Of a stretch of DNA of 50,708 nt, positions 28,853-36,484 are shown piece by piece. The stretch comes from Sunxiuqinia dokdonensis (GTDB lineage: Bacteria > Bacteroidota > Bacteroidia > Bacteroidales > Prolixibacteraceae). The notes under the pieces were generated by a model. It was not told the origin of the DNA. It made no database searches and saw nothing but the letters and a program-made list of their open reading frames with translations. Made by a program: the position numbers and the translations under genes. The stretch's first letter is position 1, and every line of letters starts with the position of its first letter. Location: contig NZ_LGIA01000032.1 in the NCBI RefSeq assembly GCF_001270965.1, positions 1-50,708 on the forward strand, read 5' to 3'.

Positions 28853-29392
28853 AATAAATGATTTAATTTTTTGAATTTTGAATCTCGGGTAAAAGTAATA
28901 AAATATCGGAAACCGGAAGTCTCCTTTTTTAAAGGCTAAACGCATCGCCTTGCTTATACCGTCTTTTGGTGTGTACCGGACACTTGTTTGCAGAGGAAGG
29001 TGGAGCCATTTTAAGAAATACAGATAAAAAGCATCTGCAATAAGGCTCATTTATTCAAAAAACATTAAATCATATTCAAAAATAACAGGGTGTTGCCTAA
29101 AAAATATCGCTTTCTATTTGAATAGAATAGATATTGATGTAAAAAACATGGCTATTGATTCAAAAATAATAGGAATAAATTAATAAGACATCGTGATCTA
29201 TTCTAAACGAATTAATCTATATTCAAACAAACTATAGCTTTATTCTTTTTAAATATAGGTCGATGAAGTTTAGATAACAATCATTCTAAATTGAACACCC
29301 TTATATTCTATATGAATATATTTTGTTGTATATTACATCTGATTTTATGTATTTTGAATTGAGTGATTGGTAAAAATATCAACTGGCTTATT
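28853..29392. other. 540-base divergent spacer, AT-rich with repeated ATTCAAAA motifs
   Basis: Between fabG (minus) and the HTH gene (plus). Within 29052-29330 the sequence is very AT-rich and carries several ATTCAAA or TTTGAAT elements, two of which are extended direct repeats (listed separately). No gene was recognised. Confidence 0.5.
29074..29173. repeat. Direct repeat ATTCAAAAATAAYAGG (two copies)
   Basis: Copies at 29074-29089 and 29158-29173 are identical except for one C/T difference; a shorter ATTCAAAAAA copy starts at 29053. They lie 200-340 bases upstream of the HTH gene and could be regulator-binding sites. Chance similarity in AT-rich DNA cannot be excluded. Confidence 0.35.
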
Positions 29393-29743
29393 ATGGAACG
29401 AATAGCAATTATGCCGCGCATTAAGAGCATCATGAAAGAAAGAAAAATTTCGGTAGCCGAATTGGCCCGGGGCCTGAACATGCATCCCGCTTCGGCAGCA
29501 GGTATGATGAAGCGGGAAACGTTACAGGTGCAAAAGCTGGCGGAACTATCGGTCTTCTTTCAGTACAACTTCTTTCGCGAAATAGCAGCAACCCTCCCCT
29601 TTTCTGAGCCTGACTTTTCGGCCGATAACCGGGAGGTGCTTGATCTGCAAGACCGTATAAAGGCGCTTGAAGAGGAGGTTAAAGGGCTTGAACTGGAGGT
29701 CGGCATCCTTAGGCAAACCATCAGGGATTTAGCTGGCAGGTAG
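29393..29743 (+). CDS. Short HTH protein with C-terminal coiled coil
   Basis: 116 aa. Residues ~5-60 form a Cro/CI-like helix-turn-helix: PRIKSIMKERKISVAELARG and LNMHPASAAGMMKRETLQVQ. The C-terminal third (LDLQDRIKALEEEVKGLELE) is a leucine-zipper-like coiled coil, probably for dimerisation. It is likely a DNA-binding regulator. ATG 29393 was preferred over GTG 29363. A terminator follows directly. The upstream spacer holds repeated AT motifs that could be its own binding sites. Confidence 0.72.
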   Translation: MERIAIMPRIKSIMKERKISVAELARGLNMHPASAAGMMKRETLQVQKLAELSVFFQYNFFREIAATLPFSEPDFSADNREVLDLQDRIKALEEEVKGLELEVGILRQTIRDLAGR

Positions 29744-29761
29744 TCTGGTTTCAGGCGCAAA

Positions 29762-29791
29762 AGCCGGGTGCCAAGGTCCGGCTATTTTTTT
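29762..29791 (+). terminator. Rho-independent terminator after the HTH gene
   Basis: AGCCGG (29762-29767) pairs with CCGGCT (29778-29783), ten-base loop, then ATTTTTTT. It overlaps the stop codon of the convergent FkbM gene (29782-29784). Confidence 0.8.
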
Positions 29792-30666
29792 ACGGCCCTA
29801 AGCAGTGCCCTCCTGAAATAGGGTGCTTTCAGGTTTTTATCGTGGTAAAAGATCATAAAGCCCTCGGAAGTTGAAAAGTCAAAACCTTTTTCATTCAACA
29901 ACAAGGAAAACGTTTTCTCATCTTCTTGTTTATGGTAAGTGCAAAGAGCCAGTTTCAGCGGTGTTTGTTCGGCCAAGATCCGTTTGGCCCCTTTCAGCAA
30001 ACGAGATTCTGCTCCTTCGACATCAACTTTTAAAAATACAGCCGATTGTTCAAGCGATAAATAGTCATCGAGGGTGGTATTGGTTTCGTTGGTAAGGTCG
30101 CTTACGAATTTCTGCACTATCGTCACCTTGTCTCTCCAAGGTTCAAAAGTAGCTTGCAGTGGTGCAATCCAATCTTTGTCTGCCTCGAAGAGGATCAGCT
30201 TTGACGCTTTTTCGACAACACTCAATGCCAAATTTCCCTCGGCGGCACCTACATCAACGAGTACGTCACCTGCCTCGAACCGAAATTCGTCGGTCAAATA
30301 GCGGTGCGGACTCCGAATATCCTGCTCTTTTTTTAGCAGATTATACACTCTTCTGATTTTTCGCCTGTCCCATTTCTTCTTGAAATAAAGCCTTTTCCCC
30401 TCCTGAAACACATAGCGCATGCCCTTTTCCATATCTTCAAAGACCTCAATGTCTCCGGCACGATATTCATTCTGAAAATCATAGGGAAATATGGCTAAAG
30501 AATTTTTTTTCAGGTAGCTTAATGCTTGCTGAATGTCTTCAGACGGACGATCCGGCCGACCTTCATAGTATTTAATAATAGCAAGTGGAAGCCGCCAGGA
30601 AAGGATTCTTTTTCGAATAAATTTCGGAACGATGTTCCAGTATAATTGAGATGCAAACTTATTCAT
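29782..30666 (-). CDS. FkbM-family methyltransferase
   Basis: 294 aa. The first ~120 residues are helical and basic. A Rossmann methyltransferase domain follows with the SAM loop VLVDVGAAEGNLALSV, the acidic residue in LILFEADKDW and the family signature FLKVDVEGAESRLLKGAKRI. FkbM enzymes O-methylate sugars of surface glycans or antibiotics. It is divergent from the RgpF-like and DUF4422-like genes, so a role in the same surface polysaccharide is plausible but inferred. Confidence 0.85.
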   Translation of the reverse strand: MNKFASQLYWNIVPKFIRKRILSWRLPLAIIKYYEGRPDRPSEDIQQALSYLKKNSLAIFPYDFQNEYRAGDIEVFEDMEKGMRYVFQEGKRLYFKKKWDRRKIRRVYNLLKKEQDIRSPHRYLTDEFRFEAGDVLVDVGAAEGNLALSVVEKASKLILFEADKDWIAPLQATFEPWRDKVTIVQKFVSDLTNETNTTLDDYLSLEQSAVFLKVDVEGAESRLLKGAKRILAEQTPLKLALCTYHKQEDEKTFSLLLNEKGFDFSTSEGFMIFYHDKNLKAPYFRRALLRAVKK

Positions 30667-30974
30667 ACCAATAACAAAAATAGATTAACAATATGAGATC
30701 CAAACCTTTGATTCAATCCATGTATCTGACAGGAAAGATATAACATTATCTGGAAAATCCACCAAAAGGCTTAAACCGCAATCCTGTTTTGCCATCTCCT
30801 TGTTCTTTTGAACATGTGAACCACATCATTCAAATACTTAAAGTGTCATGGCTTTACGGGTAATAACAAGTATTTGCGCTGACCAACAGGAGACGATTGC
30901 CCCGGTTTATAATATTGTATAAATACGAAAATAAAAGCATCTTTGTCGCCCCAAGTAATCGGCTTATATAAATT
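30667..30974. other. 308-base divergent spacer, no gene recognised
   Basis: Between the FkbM gene and the RgpF-like gene. It contains only a 24-codon frame (30848-30922, starting MALRVITSICADQQETIAPV) without any support and AT-rich stretches near 30911 and 30964 that could be promoter DNA. Confidence 0.45.
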
Positions 30975-31880
30975 ATGGAGCAAAAAGGAAAAAAGCTTTG
31001 CCTGTTCTTACATCATTTTATTGATGAATATCTTCCTTTGTATGTGCGGTACTACTTAAACGAGCTTTCGCATCATTTTGACGAGGTGAGGATGGTGACG
31101 ACCAACGAAGTCGTTAGCAGTTCACGGGATATTCTAAAATCAAACATCAAAATTCAGATAGAAGAAAACGAAGGGTACGACTTTGGATTGTTCTACAAAG
31201 GATTCAAGGCCATCAACCCCTCTGAATATAGCCAGATTGCATGTATTAATGATTCGAATATTCTTTTAGGCCGGCTGAATTTCCTGTTTGACTGGAGTCG
31301 GAATTTAACAGTCGACTTTTGGGGATTGGTGGACTCAGAGGAACGGCCGTGGTTCTCAAGCCACGAAAGTAACTATCATGTTCAGAGTCATTTTGTGGTT
31401 TTTAATGCGAATGCAATTCCATTGCTTCAAGCCTATCTTTCAAAAATGGACTTCGAGCAATTAAGACGGGAGACAGACTTGAAAAAACTACGGCAAAAGA
31501 TTATCAACGACTGGGAAATCGGACTTACGCAGTTTTTACTTAGTAACAAGCTAAGCTGCAAGACTTTTATCAACAGCCGTGGCTATGCTTCAAAACAAGG
31601 TGTGTCGCGACCAGTAAACGTGATGCATAAATACTATGCTGAGCTGGTCAAAGAAGGCGTTCCGATTATCAAAAAACGCGTGGTGATGAACCGAAGCCTA
31701 AAGCACCGGATCAGGCATAGGAATCAATGGCGACGCTTAGTTCGAAAATATGGTGAAAAGAACTGGGAAATTGAAGAATTGGTTGAAGAATTGAATCGGA
31801 TTGGGCTGCAACAGGACAAAAGATTATTGAATACCTTTAGCGCAAAAATCGTAAACTGGTTTCTGTCCAAAACCGCTTGA
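30975..31880 (+). CDS. RgpF-like glycan synthesis protein
   Basis: 301 aa. The motif order fits the rhamnan synthesis F (RgpF) family: an N-terminal LCLFLHHFIDEYLP, then ENEGYDFGLFYKGF, CINDSNILLGRL, FWGLVDSEERPW and HVQSHFVVFN. These proteins act in side-chain transfer on rhamnose-type or lipopolysaccharide glycans. Residues after ~220 are basic and not conserved. It precedes the DUF4422-like gene by 13 bases, so the two are likely one operon. No rhamnose synthesis genes are in the window. Confidence 0.8.
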   Translation: MEQKGKKLCLFLHHFIDEYLPLYVRYYLNELSHHFDEVRMVTTNEVVSSSRDILKSNIKIQIEENEGYDFGLFYKGFKAINPSEYSQIACINDSNILLGRLNFLFDWSRNLTVDFWGLVDSEERPWFSSHESNYHVQSHFVVFNANAIPLLQAYLSKMDFEQLRRETDLKKLRQKIINDWEIGLTQFLLSNKLSCKTFINSRGYASKQGVSRPVNVMHKYYAELVKEGVPIIKKRVVMNRSLKHRIRHRNQWRRLVRKYGEKNWEIEELVEELNRIGLQQDKRLLNTFSAKIVNWFLSKTA

Positions 31881-31893
31881 TTATTCTTAGAAT

Positions 31894-32721
31894 ATGAAGA
31901 AGTGTCTCATGCAAAACGAATCACACCTGGAAATATATACTTTTTTCTACAAAACAGCGCCGGTTATTGCCGGTGACCTGCCCTATCTTCCAATGATGGC
32001 AGGAAACGCACTGGTACAGAATTCAGATTTATTGGGCGATGATACCGGTGATACTATTTCTGAAAAAAATCGTTATTACAGCGAGTTAACCGGCATCTAT
32101 TGGGTGTGGAAAAACACACAGCAGGATATTGTTGGCAGCGTGCATTACAGGCGTTTCTTCTCTCAAAAGGATGAGCCACTACCCTATCGCATCAAGCGAT
32201 TTTTTTACTATTTCGCGGGTTTGCAGAAGAAACGTTTCGGACTGATTTACACCAAGAATATCGCGCTCTTTAAGCCACGAATTTTAACTGAAGATGAGAT
32301 TCTTGCCTTATTGCAAACCCACGATCTCATTCTACCACAGCAACGAAAGTTAAAATATACCGTGCGCAGGCATTACGCCAGGTACCATAATCCGTCGGAT
32401 CTGGAGTTGATTGAAGCGATTATCAATGAACGATGTCCGGATTATTTAAACGCGCTGCAACAGGTGTTGGACGGGAAACGTTTGTACGCCAACAACATGT
32501 TCATCATGAAACGACCTGATTTTGATCGCTGCATGAGCTGGCTTTTTGATCTGCTCTTTGAATTCGAACGACGAATCAAGCTAAGTGATTATCAGGGCTA
32601 CCAGGAACGAATTATGGGTTTTATGGCCGAGCGCCTTTTCAATGTTTGGTTCGCCCACGAAAACCTTCGGATCAAAGAGCTGCCTGTCATTTATTTCAAA
32701 CATTTTAAGTTTGAAAAATAA
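31894..32721 (+). CDS. DUF4422-like glycosyltransferase
   Basis: 275 aa. Visible family signatures are ELTGIYWVWKN, DIVGSVHYRRFFS and, later, the histidine-bearing RRHYARYHNPSDLE and ANNMFIMKRPDFDRCMSWLF. DUF4422 proteins are found in capsule and LPS clusters and are believed to be glycosyltransferases, though donor and acceptor are unknown. It lies just after the RgpF-like gene and 78 bases before mnmE. Confidence 0.82.
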   Translation: MKKCLMQNESHLEIYTFFYKTAPVIAGDLPYLPMMAGNALVQNSDLLGDDTGDTISEKNRYYSELTGIYWVWKNTQQDIVGSVHYRRFFSQKDEPLPYRIKRFFYYFAGLQKKRFGLIYTKNIALFKPRILTEDEILALLQTHDLILPQQRKLKYTVRRHYARYHNPSDLELIEAIINERCPDYLNALQQVLDGKRLYANNMFIMKRPDFDRCMSWLFDLLFEFERRIKLSDYQGYQERIMGFMAERLFNVWFAHENLRIKELPVIYFKHFKFEK

Positions 32722-32799
32722 TTTGTTTTTGAGTTTGTTTCAACTGATCACCTTGCACCGACCTATCCGTTTTGTACTTTTGTATCCATAAAGTTGAAA

Positions 32800-34200
32800 A
32801 TGATGATTGATCAATCCACTATATGTGCCATCGCTACTTCTCCGGGAATTGGCGCCATTGCTACCATACGTTTGTCGGGCGAAGAAGCCATTGAAATTGC
32901 AGACAAGGTATTTCGTTCACCGGTTAAAAATAAAAAGCTGGCCGACCAGCAAGCGAACACGCTGCATGTAGGAACAATTAGCGAAGGGCCCGAAATCATT
33001 GACGAAGTCGTGGTTTCTTTGTTCCGTGCGCCCCATTCGTTTACTGGCGAAGATGTGATTGAAATTACCTGTCACGGCTCGGCTTACATTCAGCAACGCC
33101 TGCTCGAATTGCTGTTGAAAACTGGTGCCCGCATGGCACGTCCCGGCGAATTTACCCAGCGGGCTTTTCTGAATGGCAAAATGGACCTGTCGCAGGCCGA
33201 GGCTGTGGCCGACCTGATTGCGTCGAGCAATGCGGCCAACCATAAAATGGCCTTAAAACAAATGCGTGGGGGATTTTCCGGTGAAATCAAAAAACTGCGC
33301 GATCAGTTGTTGCATTTTATCGCCATGGTTGAATTGGAGCTGGATTTCAGCGAAGAAGATGTGGAGTTTGCCGACCGCAAACAATTGATTGATCTGACAG
33401 AGAAAATCGAGCGGTTGCTCAACAAGCTGGCCAGCTCATTTAAGCTGGGCAACGTTTTGAAAAACGGGGTTCCGGTAGCCATTGTTGGCGAAACCAACGT
33501 GGGCAAGTCTACCCTGCTCAATGCCATTTTAAATGAAGAAAAGGCCATCGTATCTGACATTCACGGCACAACCCGCGATGTGATTGAAGATGTGGTCAAT
33601 ATTGACGGGACAGCGTTTCGCTTTTTCGACACGGCCGGCATCCGCGAAACCATCGATCACATTGAGAACCTTGGTATTGAACGAAGTTACAGCAAACTGG
33701 AGCAAGCCGAAATTGTGCTCTTGGTTACCGACTTATCGAATCCCATTGAATTAATCAAGCAGCGGGTGGAGTTGATTCGCGAGCGCATCCAGGATCAACA
33801 ACTAATCATCGTTGGCAACAAAGCCGATTTAGGCGGCAACGCGAAGATTAAAGAAATGCTTGATGCTTTCATCTTGGGTGAAAATGAAGACTTGGTCTTT
33901 ATTTCCGCAAAATCGCATCAAAACCTCGAATCATTGATCGAACTGCTCAAAGAAAACGCTAACCTGCAACAAGCCGAAGGCAGCGATGTCATTGTATCCA
34001 ACATCCGCCACTACGAAGCGCTAACCAATGCTCATCAAGCGGTGGTGCGTGTAATCCATGGTTTAAATAACGGAATCAGTGGCGATTTTCTGGCGCAGGA
34101 CATCCGCGAATGCCTGCACTATCTAGGTGAAATAACAGGCGAAATCAGCAACGATGAAGTGCTGGGACATATTTTTAAGAATTTCTGTATCGGAAAATAA
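32800..34200 (+). CDS. mnmE: tRNA modification GTPase MnmE (TrmE)
   Basis: 466 aa. With MnmG it places the carboxymethylaminomethyl group on wobble uridine 34 of certain tRNAs. The N-terminal tetrahydrofolate-binding domain starts TICAIATSPGIGAIATIRLS. The G domain has GETNVGKSTLLN (P loop), DIHGTTRDVIED (switch I), DTAGIRET (switch II) and VGNKADL (NKxD). The C-terminal end is NFCIGK, with the conserved cysteine. The frame opens at TTG 32794; ATG 32800 is preferred. The next gene begins on the base directly after the stop. Confidence 0.96.
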   Translation: MMIDQSTICAIATSPGIGAIATIRLSGEEAIEIADKVFRSPVKNKKLADQQANTLHVGTISEGPEIIDEVVVSLFRAPHSFTGEDVIEITCHGSAYIQQRLLELLLKTGARMARPGEFTQRAFLNGKMDLSQAEAVADLIASSNAANHKMALKQMRGGFSGEIKKLRDQLLHFIAMVELELDFSEEDVEFADRKQLIDLTEKIERLLNKLASSFKLGNVLKNGVPVAIVGETNVGKSTLLNAILNEEKAIVSDIHGTTRDVIEDVVNIDGTAFRFFDTAGIRETIDHIENLGIERSYSKLEQAEIVLLVTDLSNPIELIKQRVELIRERIQDQQLIIVGNKADLGGNAKIKEMLDAFILGENEDLVFISAKSHQNLESLIELLKENANLQQAEGSDVIVSNIRHYEALTNAHQAVVRVIHGLNNGISGDFLAQDIRECLHYLGEITGEISNDEVLGHIFKNFCIGK

Positions 34201-34821
34201 ATGAAGCTAAAAAAACTACATCCGGAATTGGTCGCAGGCATGATTGATCAAGGATTTGATAAAGAACCCCGGGAGATTCAAACGATTTGCATTCCAAAAA
34301 TCAAATCGGGGGCTGACCTGCTTGTGTTTGCACCGGAAGGGTCTGGAAAATCAACAACCATTGTTATTGGGGTAATCCAGCAACTGAAAGAGGCCTTTGA
34401 GGAAGCACCCAGGGCGATTATTATCGTTGACAATAAAGAAAAAGCCTTCGAATTGGAAGCACAATTCCAATTGTTGGGACAGCACACCAACCTGCGTACT
34501 TTTACCGTATTTGATCAGGGAAGCATCCAATTTCAGAAAGACACGATATACGAAGGACTCGACATTCTGATCGGAACTCCCAGGCGAATTAACGAACTGC
34601 TGAGTACCACCGGAATACCATGTGCCAACCTTAAGCTGCTGGTGGTTGACGATGCCGAAACAATTTTCCCAAACCGCCATCATCCACTCGTGTATCGGAT
34701 TTCAGACGGATCGATTAAAATTCAGTGCTTGCTGTTTGCGAATATGCAGCATAAGAAATTTGATGATCTGCTGGAGCGTATTACAAAAAGATGGGAGGTC
34801 ATCAATATTGAACCTTCATGA
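34201..34821 (+). CDS. Single-domain DEAD-box-like ATPase (no helicase C domain)
   Basis: 206 aa, covering only the first RecA-like domain of a DEAD-box RNA helicase (family members usually have over 350). Present: a Q-motif-like KEPREIQ (21-27), Walker A APEGSGKS (44-51) and TPRR (126-129). The Walker B box reads VDDAE (149-153) where DEAD is expected, and the SAT motif is replaced by LLFANM. The frame ends cleanly with no sign of the second domain downstream. ATG 34201 abuts the mnmE stop codon, so translation is probably coupled. It might be a regulator or RNA-binding accessory without unwinding activity; this is inference. Confidence 0.78.
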   Translation: MKLKKLHPELVAGMIDQGFDKEPREIQTICIPKIKSGADLLVFAPEGSGKSTTIVIGVIQQLKEAFEEAPRAIIIVDNKEKAFELEAQFQLLGQHTNLRTFTVFDQGSIQFQKDTIYEGLDILIGTPRRINELLSTTGIPCANLKLLVVDDAETIFPNRHHPLVYRISDGSIKIQCLLFANMQHKKFDDLLERITKRWEVINIEPS

Positions 34822-34923
34822 TTGGGTAAGAAAGATAAATTGGAAACCCTAGGTATAAATCATGGCAAAAGTCTTTGTTCTTTTTTCCAAAAGTCACGGA
34901 CTTTTCTTTTTGGAGATACTCAT

Positions 34924-36150
34924 TTACCGCTCCAGCTCCTGCATCCGTTGCTCCAACGAATTAAGTTTCAGGCTGAGTTCTGCTATTTTATCAAGTAGTA
35001 AGCGGTTTAGCAGAACCAGACTTAGCTCATCCCCAGCCGATTTTATCATTTCGCTTAGTTCTTTCAATTCGTCCGGCCATTCGCCGTTCAACATCAGGGA
35101 GGAATCCAGGATCACGTCGGCAGCGTGAATATTTCCAACCGCCCGTAACTTTTCATGCGAGCGATCGGCACCAATAAAAACATCACCTGTTTCGCCCGAA
35201 ACCAAGATTGAAACGGATTCACTTTCGACGGAATTCGTATCCATATTCCCAAGCAGCACATCTCCATTTTCCGAGTCAAGACCCAGGAAACTTGTCACCG
35301 AACTTTTTCCGTGACTGTCCTTTGCCGCTTCAAATAAAATCCGGCTATCACGGCCAGTGAGCAGCAGGTTTGCATCGTCAAGCTGCACGTTTCCATTAAA
35401 ATACGACGTTCCGGTCACCTGCAAGCGGGCATTCTCCAGATCATCGATCGAGCCAACCAAGGTATTTCCCTTCTCCGAAATCATCAACGGAAATTTCCAG
35501 GCATCGCCATCATAATAGGAAAAAGATAAGGCATGGAGAACATCTTGTTTGTGCGAAATCTGCCAAAGCTTTGGTATTTCCTCATCACTTTTCAGCTCCA
35601 GTGCTGAGAAAGAATAACCACTTCCTTTTCCCTGAACGGAGAGAAAATTACCGGCCACTTCCAACTTTCCGTAAAAGGTACTGAGCTGATCGCCGGTAGT
35701 CTGAAAAACTTTCGTCTTTTTTGTTCCGTCCGAAAAATCGATCACAAACGGTTTGAAAGTGCCTTTCCCCCTTTTCTGCAACCGGATGCCAAACTGACGC
35801 TCTGACGAGTAGTTTTGGTTGTACAGATCAAGAAACTCCACACCCATCGAATCCGATTCGTTCATCAGCGCCAAAGTTGATTCAAAGGGTGTTTTTTCAG
35901 GCGAATTAATTTGCAGGATGGAATAGTAGCCTTTATCCCGCTGAACATCCAACACCTGAACTTCATCCGCTCCTTCAATTTGGTATTGCGAAAGCGAATA
36001 ACTACCTGACTTGAAAGACGATATACTGTCGGGCAAAACGATTTCCGGCCGGTCAGCAACTTCATCTGAAATAGAAAATGCGGCCCCAACTGACTGAGCT
36101 TCTGCGATTGAAACAAACAACAAAGCGAAAAATAAGCAGTGATATTTCAT
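34924..36150 (-). CDS. Secreted tail-fibre-like repeat protein with C-terminal coiled coil
   Basis: 408 aa with a signal peptide (MKYHCLFFALLFVSIAEAQ). The middle (~170-340) consists of short Gly/Asn-rich beta units such as LQVTGTSYFNGNVQLDDANL and SGETGDVFIGADRSHEKLRA. The following GNIHAADVILDSSLMLNGEW resembles the strand before the chaperone domain of phage tail-fibre-like proteins of Bacteroidota, which often read GxIRAxEVKVxxxxWPD. The last ~40 residues are a leucine-rich coiled coil (IAELSLKLNSLEQRMQELER), likely trimeric. The S74-peptidase chaperone and a T9SS sorting domain are absent. Role unknown; a surface fibre is a guess. Confidence 0.6.
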   Translation of the reverse strand: MKYHCLFFALLFVSIAEAQSVGAAFSISDEVADRPEIVLPDSISSFKSGSYSLSQYQIEGADEVQVLDVQRDKGYYSILQINSPEKTPFESTLALMNESDSMGVEFLDLYNQNYSSERQFGIRLQKRGKGTFKPFVIDFSDGTKKTKVFQTTGDQLSTFYGKLEVAGNFLSVQGKGSGYSFSALELKSDEEIPKLWQISHKQDVLHALSFSYYDGDAWKFPLMISEKGNTLVGSIDDLENARLQVTGTSYFNGNVQLDDANLLLTGRDSRILFEAAKDSHGKSSVTSFLGLDSENGDVLLGNMDTNSVESESVSILVSGETGDVFIGADRSHEKLRAVGNIHAADVILDSSLMLNGEWPDELKELSEMIKSAGDELSLVLLNRLLLDKIAELSLKLNSLEQRMQELER

Positions 36151-36484
36151 ACGTTTAATTTATTGACATTGATAGTCATTCTTGGTCAATTATTGTCATT
36201 TGAGTGTACGACAAAATTCCCATTTCCCCATATTTAAACAACGAAATGCGCGAAACGCACAAAAATAGAGACAATGATGAAGTCATTAATCCTAATCCCG
36301 AAAAACACGAAAAGAAAAATTGCAAAGCAATTTTTAATCCGTCAAAAAGATCCCGTTTTCGCCGGGACAAGCCGGACAAGTTATGTCGAAGACGTATTTC
36401 TTTTTTGTGTTTTTTGCGTTTTTCGTTGTCAACAGATATAATCTTTACAGTTATCTCATGCCGGATCTGGCAGATTGCACAACC
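36151..36484. other. 334-base spacer with inverted repeats
   Basis: No gene was recognised. It contains a perfect 9-base dyad, AAAAATTGC-AAA-GCAATTTTT (36315-36335), nested in an imperfect longer inverted repeat (arms 36239-36264 and 36403-36428). A structured RNA or terminator is possible for the GDPD transcript that ends at 36485, but the dyad reads equally in both directions. Confidence 0.45.
36239..36428. repeat. Imperfect long inverted repeat around an inner 9-base dyad
   Basis: The outer left arm (36239-36264, CAACGAAATGCGCGAAACGC then ACAAAA) resembles the reverse complement of 36403-36428, with several mismatches. The inner dyad at 36315-36335 is perfect. Such palindromes occur as REP-like elements. 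Only this copy is in the window. Confidence 0.35.

Noticed and set aside
28853-29050. N-terminal extension of FabG
   Set aside because: 66 extra residues with no family similarity; ATG 28852 gives the standard FabG start.
30848-30922. 24-codon ORF in the FkbM/RgpF spacer
   Set aside because: Too short, without a ribosome site or similarity.
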